Assembly: GCA_018296165.2 (NCBI GenBank)
Contig: JACKQL020000011.1
Span: 124,001-188,000 of the forward strand
Length of the DNA: 64,000 nucleotides
Direction of reading: 5' to 3'
From: Termitomyces sp. T153
Lineage: Eukaryota; Basidiomycota; Agaricomycetes; Agaricales; Lyophyllaceae
Below, piece by piece: positions 56,211-64,000 of the stretch (position 1 is the stretch's first letter; each line of letters starts with the position of its first letter). A program made the translations under genes and the position numbers. Under the pieces are notes generated by a model. It was not told the origin of the DNA. It worked only from the letters and a program-made list of their open reading frames with translations, and ran no database searches.

Positions 56211-57215
56211 GCTTGACATTCAAAAGCCCAAACCCTTCACTGGTTGTGACCCCCAGAAGTAGAGAACCTTCCTAACACAGTGTCTGACCATGTTCCAAGC
56301 TAAGCACATTACCTTCCAGCTTGAGAGCTCATGAGTAGCCTTCACCACACTGTATTTGCAGGGCATTGCCTTTGACCACTATACAGTGCTACTCCAGTTT
56401 GACCCCAACAATACTGTCCTCTCCAATTGGCCTGCTTTCACCCAAGAATTCTCCAGTAAGTTTGGCATCTTTGGTACTGTAGTGAAAGCAGAGGAGAATC
56501 TCTTCAACCTCTGAATGCATGACAACAAACACTTCATGACCTTCATTGTATAGTTTGAATGGGAGGCCTACAAAACCAGATGGAATTATAATGCCCTCTG
56601 ATTCACCCTCCATCACACCCTGCCTCAGCAGATCAAGAACATCCTCTATCTCACACTCAAGCAAACCACATACAATGGACACAAGGCACTTGTTACCCAG
56701 GTCGACCAATGTTACTAGGAAGACTGGAGCAAGAACATGGCACTGTGGACCACATGAAACACCCCTGGCAATACCAACTGGCAGGTTGGAGCAACCAGCA
56801 GCAACTGATCCCCAATCCCCACCAACTCTGCCAACTCTGCACCCCATTTCCCTTTGGGGCCAAGGACCTTCCAGTGCCAATTGACTCCCAGGACAGTGCC
56901 CTCCTGCCCAACTCAATGCCACCAACCTTCATGAGGCCCCAAATCCCCTGGACACCAACTCCAACAATCTTGATGACACTCTGGACTCCACCAAAGACTA
57001 AGAAGCCCTATGCACAAACAAGATTTGGAATAGGCTCTGGATTGACATACTAGACGAGACTCAAGACAAGTGACAGAAGAAGAGCACATGCATCCTATGT
57101 GGTGAGCAGGGACATTTTTATCAGTAATTACCCTAAATGCCAGGTGATGGGATGCACCGTATGGACCATCAATGGAGAAGACTGTGACTATCAGTTTATA
57201 GAAAACAAGTCAGCA
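56211..57215 (+). pseudogene. gag: Gag capsid and zinc knuckle of E3
   Basis: Capsid-type phrases appear after frame correction by eye in 56215-56700 (TFK, PSLVV..., YTVLLQFDPNN). A helical tail follows and then the knuckle CILCGEQGHF at 57089-57118. A one-base insertion in the T-run at about 57118 and loss of the last Cys distinguish it from the intact knuckle of E2. Confidence 0.7.
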
Positions 57216-57379
57216 GTTTAGGTCTCAAAGATGCACTAGACTGTGGACCAGACCCCAACCTCTTCTCCACCCTGGCCACATCCCTCTGTGCAACAGCACT
57301 CACTCCAGACAGCCTCCTAGCACATCTCCCCTCCCACTCCTCCACCACCCTCCTCCTCCACACTACTCTCCCCTTTTCT

Positions 57380-58145
57380 GACAACCCTGTCCCCACACTG
57401 GTTGACAGCAGTGCTATGAATAACTTTATCGATAAATCTCTAGTGGTGCTCACTCCTCAATGCCTGATGCCTCCCCACTCTGATCCTCCTCAAACTCTTC
57501 AATGGCAACCCCACCTCCACCATAAGTATCACACACTACATGGAAACAACTGTGACTACTGCTAATGAACAACAGCAAGAACTCTGACTACTTATTACAA
57601 AACTACACCTCTCCACCCCCATTGTCCTGAGCTTCTCATAGCTCTGCTCCACCAATCCCTGCATCAACTGACTCAGCCTCACCCTTCACCTTGACTGGGA
57701 CAACCCAATCAACTCTAGACTAGTACCCTTTAATGTCTCATCCTCCTCTAAGAACTCTGAGACTACAACCAACCAACCCTGGACCCCTCTGCAGCTCTGC
57801 TCAAGGTCTGCATGGTCATTTGCCATCAATGTCTGACTTGACAGTTTGCCCAAGGTCCTCCCTGCCCTTGTTGACAGCAGCACCTCCAGCATGTTCATCA
57901 GCAGCCAGCTCAACCTCCAACACAACAACCTTGACAAACTCCTCAAGCTCCAACTCTTCAATGGAAGCCCTGCTATGATGGGAATCACTCAATACCATGA
58001 CAATGCCCTCACTCTTGACAACAACCTAAAGTTCCAGGCTTGGCTTCTCATCACCCAGCTCCCCCCATCAACTCCAATTGTGCTTGGACTTCCATGGCTG
58101 CAAGACATCAACTCCAACATCAACTGGAAGAACCTCACCATGTGA
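57380..58145 (+). pseudogene. Two tandem retropepsin-like domains of E3
   Basis: Domain 1: PTLVDSSAMNNFIDKSL (57393-57440), then LLKLFNGNPT, SITHYMETTVT, LLITKLHLSTPIVLSF. Domain 2 (open frame 57846-58145): PALVDSSTSSMFISSQL, KLQLFNGSPAMMGITQYH, LLITQLPPSTPIVLGLPWLQ. The two share every landmark in the same order, about 155 codons apart. The Gly after Asp-Ser is Ser in both. Between them is a 60-residue Thr/Ser-rich linker. Confidence 0.8.
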
Positions 58146-58299
58146 TTTCCTGGCCCCAATCTGACCCCAATGCCAGCACCTCCAGAGCAACTCAGAGCCC
58201 CCCTACTCTCAACAGCAACTCAGAAAGTAAAGAAAATGCACCCCCACCTTGGTCACCCTCAATCAAATCATGACAGCTGCTCTCCAACATATCCCAGAA

Positions 58300-59164
58300 T
58301 CAATATCAAGGTCTACAGTACCCCAATCAACAATGTTCAACTCTCCCAAACAACTCTGCCAATACTCTGGACTCAGCCACTACTACCCTGTCACCCACCC
58401 CCATCAACTCTGAAGACCTTGACATCAAAATCATCAGTACTGTTCCCTTTGCATGTATTTTGCAAGACAGCACCCCTGCCTTCTAACTACAGATTACACC
58501 AGCCCTGCTGGAGGAGCATCTCCATGCCAAAACTATCCTGCCAGAATACAAAACAGAGGAGCAGATACTATACAAAGTAGTTCCCCTGGAGTACTATGAG
58601 TTTGCTAATGTATTCTCTGAAGGGAGTGCCAAAGAACTTCCTCCACATCATTCCTATGACTACAAGATTGACCTTGAAGAAGGCACCTCACCCCCATTTG
58701 GCAAAATCTACAACATGTCCAAGATCAAACTCCAAGCCCTGAAGGACTACTTCAACAACATGCTCAGCAAAGGCTTCATATGCCTGTCAATCTCCACCAC
58801 TGGCACTCTGGTCCTATTCACCAACAAAAAGGACAGATCACTCAGACTTTGTATTGATTATTGGGGGACTCAACAAAGTCACCAAAAAGAATTGGTATCT
58901 CCTCCCCCTGATCAGAGACCTTGTTAACCACCTCCACAGTGCCAAGATCTACACAGAGATAGACCTCCACTCTGGCTACAACAGTGTCTGGATTGCTCCA
59001 GGATATGAATGGAAGACTGCCTTTCACACCCACTATGGCCTCTTTGAGTACCTAGTAATGCCCTTCAGAATGACTAACTCTCCTGCCACTTTCCAGTACT
59101 TCATGAATAACATCTTCCACAACATAAATGATGTCTTTGTTATTGTGTACCTAGACAACATACT
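58300..59164 (+). pseudogene. pol: Reverse transcriptase of E3, cut by E4
   Basis: VPLEYYEFANVFSEGSAKEL-type sequence (58580-58640), [18 protein letters not shown] (58715 onward), [32 protein letters not shown] (first Asp) and FVIVYLDNI with the catalytic box at 59148-59159. The second Asp of YLDD is Asn here, and five bases later E4 begins. The frame runs on into the LTR, creating a long chimeric open frame (58854-59861) that has no biological meaning. Confidence 0.88.
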
Positions 59165-60315
59165 TGTCACGACCCGTCCCCTGAACCCCCGCACATCGTC
59201 CATCAACCCCCCGAACCCCCAAAAAACCCCCGACGCTCTGCCGGACTTCCGCCCATGCCCCACGCCTATTTCAGCTAATTCCGATGCCTCCCCGGCTAAC
59301 TCCGACGGCCCCCTGGCCAACTTTGGTGCCTTCCCCGCAGCCACTGACACTTACCCTGGGCCTCCTGAACCCCAAGAACCACCCCCGCTGTTCCTGATCT
59401 TCGCCACCCATCATCAACTCAACACCCTGGTTCCTCTGACCTATTCCGGAGTATCACAACAACCTCAAGGCAACTCGCATTCCCCAATGATCCCATCAAC
59501 GTATCAGCGCAGCCCGATCCTCGATCACAACCGACACCCGCCCACTCCATCGAGCTCTGCCAAGCCCCGCCGCCGCAGCCGACGTACCCCGAAGTTCTCT
59601 GGTAGTCAGTACATAAGTCATCAAGTAGCTCTTTGTACTCTAGTCTTGATATTGCTTAACGTTACCTATGGTCTGATTGTTTCCTTTTCGTGTTTTGTGT
59701 TTTGTGTCTCGTTCTCCTTACTCTCAGTCTCCCGGTCTTATCTCAGTCTCCCAGTCTTATCTCAGTCTCCCGGTCTTGTCTTGTCTCCATTTTGCTATTA
59801 TTCTCGTTATCGTCTTGTATCTCCACTCAAATTTACTCTTGTTCCATATCATCTCATCTGATGCTGTCTCGGTGACTCCGTCTGACTGTTGTGCCCAAGT
59901 CTTCATCAACCCTAATGACCTCACAAACTCCGCAATTACAATTACGACCTCCGACGCTCCTTCACCAGGTCCGAACCTCGCTCTTCGCTCGGTCCCAGAC
60001 TCCATCAACTCCAAATGATCTCCCATCAAACCCCGGCTCTGTTCCCATTGATCACACAGCCGCCTACTCCTTCGCTTCCGCGAATCTCCCATACAGCCTT
60101 CTGCCTGAACCCTGCCAAGACCGTTTCGTTTCCTCGCAACCTGACTTCTCCGGACCTCCCCAGATCCGTCCGGATCACATCCCACCAACTATCTGCACAA
60201 GCCATCAGTGCCCGGAACGTCTTCGAGTGTTCGGTTACCAGTGCAAGGGGATCACGCCTGCCTAGTAAGGACTCGCCCAGTGCAGCTGAGCCCCCGAGGT
60301 CAGCGGAACCTGACA
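59165..60315 (+). repeat. 5' LTR of E4
   Basis: 1151 bp and CpG-rich. It carries TACATAAG (59610-59617) at the TATA position 32 nt before AGTCTTGATATT (59642-59653); the C in place of T may weaken the box. Three copies of the 20-bp unit follow at 59716-59777. Confidence 0.95.
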
Positions 60316-60316
60316 T

Positions 60317-60328
60317 AATATCAAGACT
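60317..60328 (+). promoter_or_regulatory. Self-priming primer-binding site of E4
   Basis: AATATCAAGACT, one base after the LTR, exact complement of 59642-59653. Confidence 0.8.
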
Positions 60329-62410
60329 CTACCTTACCCTGTCCGTGATGCCCACATTATCTCTGCACACACGATCAAATAACTCCGATGTCTATGGTCT
60401 ACCCGTGCCTGGAAACCCTTATGATTCATATGGCCCTGCCCAATTTGCCGAGGCACATTGAGTCGCGGATCCAACACCAAACGTCCCCTCCGCTCTGGCT
60501 ACTTCCATACAATGGCTCCCCCATGGACACCCTCCCCAACTCCCACCCAACCTCCAACCCCTCGTGCAAACCGTCAAATCATCTCCCACCCCCACCCTCA
60601 CCCTCTCTGCCAAATCCGTTCCCTCACACAAAGCTGACCCTGACATCATCCAAAGAACAGCATCCTAGAACCCGGCGACCATCTGACCAAATGAGCAACA
60701 AATGTCTCCGGCACCGCGTCAACCCTCCAACAGACAATAACGCCAACCCGCCGCAAAACAGTCACCATTGCGTGAGGATCGCCAACCCTGATGAGACCAC
60801 TGAGAATGTGCTTCTTCAAAGCCCGCCTGTGGATCTGCCGACCCACTGGCAACTCCGCAGACTGACAAATGTGACTAACCGCCAACAACATCACCAAACC
60901 CTACTATCGACCCCCGACCCTCACCCCGACCCCCCCCCCTTCCCGAGGAACTAAACCCTCCGACAACTAGCCCCAAAACCACCGAAATCAAGCTCGACCC
61001 AACAACCCCAGAACAAGAACCTCTGACCTAGGCTATGCTCCAACCCCAGGACCTGCTTCCGGACCTTGGTCGACTCAGCCATCACCTCCGCCTGACAAAT
61101 GAAGGGGCCCCGACACCTCCGACCCGACCCCGACAACCCCGGCACAAGATCGAGACATCCCCGAGCTTTCAGACGTTAACAAGGAGAACCATGGTACCCC
61201 ACACCCGACAAGGGACAACTCCGGGCCATGCCGCTATTTCACCACCACCTCCCACACAATCCGGAACCCCCAACAACGAGGACCCTGGATGCCAAACCTC
61301 CCCACTGTCACCCCCACACTTGCAACAATCTCCGGGCTGCTCCGGAACACGAATGAAGAGTCACCTCAACCCTGCCGCGACTCCCGGGGAGCCCCACCCC
61401 AGTGCCTTCCCGTGGCCAACCTCCCTGCCGCCCCAACAACCGTGAACAACCAACGAACCCCCACCGAGTGACCCTTGTGTCGACTCCGGGATCACCCAAT
61501 TCCTCCCCGATGAAGAAACCACCGACCCCCAGACCTCCAAACTTGAGGAAGTATCAGAAATACGTAAGATCCCTCTGTCCGTCTAAGGACTTATCTGTGG
61601 ACAGGAAAGCAATGTCACGCAGACAATCCGGAACCTCAAATTTTGGCTCTGGACCCAAAGGAACTGGTCGGGACTGATCACCCCGCATCCTACCCCCTCA
61701 GTCATCGACACTCCAGGGCACACCAAAGCACCACTCGAACATGCCCGCCCACAGACACAATACTCCGGGATACGATCCTGACCTGGACCAACTACGCCGC
61801 AAGGACAAACCTCGCCTCACCGAACCCTGCCAATGAAGAAGGCCCTGCCGCCTTCGCCACCAGTGCAGGCATAAGGGCCAGATCACGGGAAGACCTCTGC
61901 TCCCCCTGCCAACCACACTACCAAGAAAACCAAAGCTCCGGACCCGCTGGGCACCGTGAAAGATTCGAAGGTCCGCCCTCCGATACCCATATGGCGCACG
62001 TCCCCGCCACAGACAAAGAAAACCCCTACACCCCTGGTCAGAGACTCCGAGAATTGAACTCGATAACACCGCCCCAAAATGCCACGGAACTCCACCGGAG
62101 AACTCCCACCACCCCTGCCGAACCTCGGGAATCCTCCCTGCGATGCCCCGCCCCATCCTGACAAACCCCGGGACTAACCAGCACAGATAGGCACTAGTGG
62201 GCACAACCCCCACCTTGGGACTCACTAGGGATTCAACTCCCTCTCCACATCCCTGCGTGTTTCGCTTACTTTGCCCTCATACAAACTAAAACCTCACTTC
62301 ACACGCCCAGGGACCAAGAAACGGACATGTTCGCGTACAAAAATTATATATACAATAGGCGAGGGAGGCAGCAAGTCCGAGAGCAGCAAGAAACGAGGCC
62401 CGCAACCATC
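60329..62410 (+). other. E4 internal sense region, gag leader plus unassigned GC-rich sequence
   Basis: An ATG at 60348 opens a short Gag-leader-like frame (NNSDVYGLPVPGNPYDSYG) ending near 60461, overlapped by a Pro-rich 189-codon frame at 60388-60954. Downstream frames (61035-61445, 61643-62161) are Pro/Ser/Thr-rich on both strands and show no known domain. Confidence 0.45.
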
Positions 62411-63541
62411 TCACCCCCTCCCCGGACCCACCGGCAACCCAACCCCCAGGTTGACTTCCATCTGGGCCCACACCACTGCCAAGATCTCCGCCAACCCCGG
62501 CAACGCCTCCCCCGTGTCAGCTGCCACCTCCCACCACGACCCTGGGGCCACCGCATTGTATCACTGATGCCCCGCCAACAACCTCTCCAATTGCGCCATT
62601 CCCTGCTGCAACTCTGGAGGCTGAACTGCGGATCCCTGCATCAACCCGTCCTGAATTGACGCAAACGCCGCAGAGGCACCGTCCAAGAGGACCCGATGCT
62701 CCCGCACCCAGCCTAAACCCAGAAAATGAACCGTCAGTAACAAACGGAGGAACAGGAGACAACTCATGAAGGATCCCCGCGTGCCCCAAAGCAGCCTCAT
62801 TGGCCAACCAGTCCTCCCTCCGCCTCGCCGCCTCCAGCTCCACCCACAGCGCGTCCCCCTCTGGAGCTCGTCCCCGCCCCTCCGCCTCCCCCGCGGGCTG
62901 CCCCTCCATCTGCATCAGACGCTCCCACAAGCCCCACACCTCTAACGCTTGCTCCATCGCCACGCGCACCGAAGTGTTCCTCTCCTGCTCCATCACTTCT
63001 TTCTCCGTCCGCGCCACGTCACAATCCTCCCTTGCCCGCCAGAGCTCACCCTCCTGTACTGCCAACAACGTCATCAAAGCTTCCACCTGCTTGCGAAGAA
63101 AGACCTCCGTGATCGAAGGAATCAGCGCGGGGGGACTCAACAACCGTTCTGAGGGAACGCCCGGGTTAGGAGAAAAAAGGGAAGACTCCGGAGGCCCCGC
63201 CAATGACTTGTGCCCACGCGGCCTCTTGCTGGGTCCCGCCCACGAGGGCAGAGAGGCTTGACACTTCCCCCGAACCACCACCGAGGACGCCCCCTTCCCC
63301 TTCAGCAACGTGGGACGAAACTTGGTCCATTTCGGAACCCCTGGAAAATCCACCACCACCACCACGGATGACTCTACAAAAGCCCCATCAATCATCCCAA
63401 AAAGACAAGTCGACACCACTTACGACTCCAGTCCCTGACACTAGCACGGCGTCGACGCTCAAACTCCTCCCCCCCACTGTTGTACACCACCACCTCGTCC
63501 AAATCAGTGGAAGAGACTACTGGAACGCTGGGAGAAGACAT
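62411..63541 (-). pseudogene. Antisense gene of E4 (three exons, best copy)
   Basis: Exons 63541-63424, 63373-62768 and 62712-62411 (118 + 606 + 302 = 1026 nt, 342 codons) with introns of 50 and 55 nt and phase 1 at both junctions. The product starts MSSPSVPVVSSTDLDEVVVY, has a basic ERRRR cluster (28-32), SKRPRG (about 88-93), a long charged helix (about 133-235) and a C-terminal Trp/Val-rich part. Two CpG changes damage it: the second donor is ATGAGT instead of GTGAGT, and CGA has become TGA in exon 3 (after LLAGHQ). The family is not recognised. The gene reads away from the 3' LTR. Confidence 0.75.
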
Positions 63542-63738
63542 GACGAAATTTGGGAAACCCCGGGGTACGTCCAAAGCTTTTAATTGATTGAGGAGAACCC
63601 TGACGAAGCAGCAGCCGCACTTCGACTTTGTCTCCCATGCCGCTATCACTCGCTGCGGATTGATCAATATTGCTTGGCTTTGACTCCCACGCCCCGCCGA
63701 TCCCTGTCCTGCCCCCGCGTCTCGACGGGTCTCAACGC

Positions 63739-63752
63739 TGAAGGGGGGGTGA
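63739..63752 (+). promoter_or_regulatory. Polypurine tract of E4
   Basis: TGAAGGGGGGGTGA directly before the 3' LTR, identical to E1. Confidence 0.9.
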
Positions 63753-64000
63753 TGTCACAACCCGTCCCCTGAACCCCCGCACATCGTCCATCAACCCCCC
63801 GAACCCCCAAAAAACCCCCGACGCTCTGCCGGACTTCCGCCCATGCCCCACGCCTATTTCAGCTAATTCCGATGCCTCCCCGGCTAACTCCGACGGCCCC
63901 CTGGCCAACTTTGGTGCCTTCCCCGCAGCCACTGACACTTACCCTGGGCCTCCTGAACCCCAAGAACCACCCCCGCTGTTCCTGATCTTCGCCACCCATC
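63753..64000 (+). repeat. 3' LTR of E4, first 248 bp
   Basis: Matches 59165-59412 except for one G/A difference; cut by the window end. Confidence 0.95.

Larger units (their letters stand above)
53638..59164 (+). mobile_element. Autonomous family-S chromovirus E3, 5' part
   Basis: 5' LTR (53638-54678), binding site, Pro-rich Gag, zinc knuckle, two retropepsin-like domains and the first two thirds of reverse transcriptase, all on the + strand and CpG-poor. It is cut at 59164 by E4, in the middle of the reverse transcriptase catalytic box. The remaining Pol, the antisense gene and the 3' LTR should follow E4 beyond the window. The bases before the LTR are GCTTT (53633-53637), the expected target duplication. 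Confidence 0.9.
59165..64000 (+). mobile_element. Young non-autonomous family-S element E4, 3' end outside window
   Basis: 5' LTR 59165-60315, binding site 60317-60328, internal region to 63752, polypurine tract 63739-63752 and 3' LTR from 63753. The visible 248 bases of the 3' LTR differ from the 5' LTR at one position, a CpG (CACGAC against CACAAC), so the insertion is recent. No Pol sequence is present. The antisense gene (63541-62411, -) is intact in frame over two of three exons. The bases before it are ATACT (59160-59164), the predicted target duplication. Confidence 0.92.

Noticed and set aside
58854..59861. 335-codon open frame that looks like a single protein
   Set aside because: It joins the E3 reverse transcriptase to translated E4 LTR across the insertion point; the second half is not coding.

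Overview
This is fungal nuclear DNA, most likely from an Agaricomycete with a genome swollen by transposons. The evidence is short (about 40-60 bp) GT-AG introns, a CxC2-type KDZ transposase gene, an OTT_1508-like deaminase gene, chromodomain Ty3/Gypsy elements and a LINE with an RNase H domain. An ectomycorrhizal genus such as Tricholoma would fit, but that is a guess. Nearly all of the window is transposable-element DNA in several stages of decay. Only one protein gene looks intact, the deaminase-like gene at 51435-52646 (-).

Layout. 1-5278: a decayed Ty3/Gypsy element (+). 5763-6660 (-): a decayed gene for a hydrophobic protein. 7927-8215: a tRNA-derived, SINE-like sequence. 8344-10786 (-): a decayed multi-exon gene of unknown function. 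11379-19534 (+): a KDZ transposase gene cut in two by LTR element E1 (11573-17800, -). 19806-28300 (+): a chromodomain Gypsy element (G2) cut by a 6.2-kb LINE (21927-28158). 28930-30010 (+): an integrase fragment of a third Gypsy element (G3). 30697-42835: a three-layer nest, in which a solo LTR holds the autonomous element E2 (30884-40647, -) and an unrelated solo LTR. 42951-47238: decayed cellular genes (F-box/LRR-like, unknown, PCNA). 47336-48472: a solo LTR. 48478-53637: the only stretch of CpG-normal unique DNA, with the deaminase gene. 53638 to the end: autonomous element E3 (+), into whose reverse transcriptase a young element E4 (59165 to beyond 64000, +) has inserted.

E1-E4 and the solo LTRs belong to one LTR family, called family S here. 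Its LTRs are about 1.04-1.16 kb with TGTCA...TGACA ends. They have a TATA box and, 32 nt downstream of it, the 12-mer AGTCTTGATATT. The exact complement of this 12-mer lies one base inside the LTR as the primer-binding site, which is the Tf1/sushi self-priming arrangement. The autonomous members E2 and E3 carry Gag and two complete retropepsin-like domains in tandem, followed by reverse transcriptase. E2, the only one complete at the 3' side, also has RNase H, integrase and chromodomain sequence. Between pol and the 3' LTR, family S carries a gene on the opposite strand, with three exons and 342 codons. This antisense gene is recognisable in E2 and kept in E1 and E4, which have lost pol.

Old copies are almost free of CpG, while E1, E4 and the unique locus are CpG-rich, and the change falls on target-site duplications. 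Many stop codons and two splice-donor losses are CpG to TpG/CpA changes, as expected from deamination of methylated cytosine.
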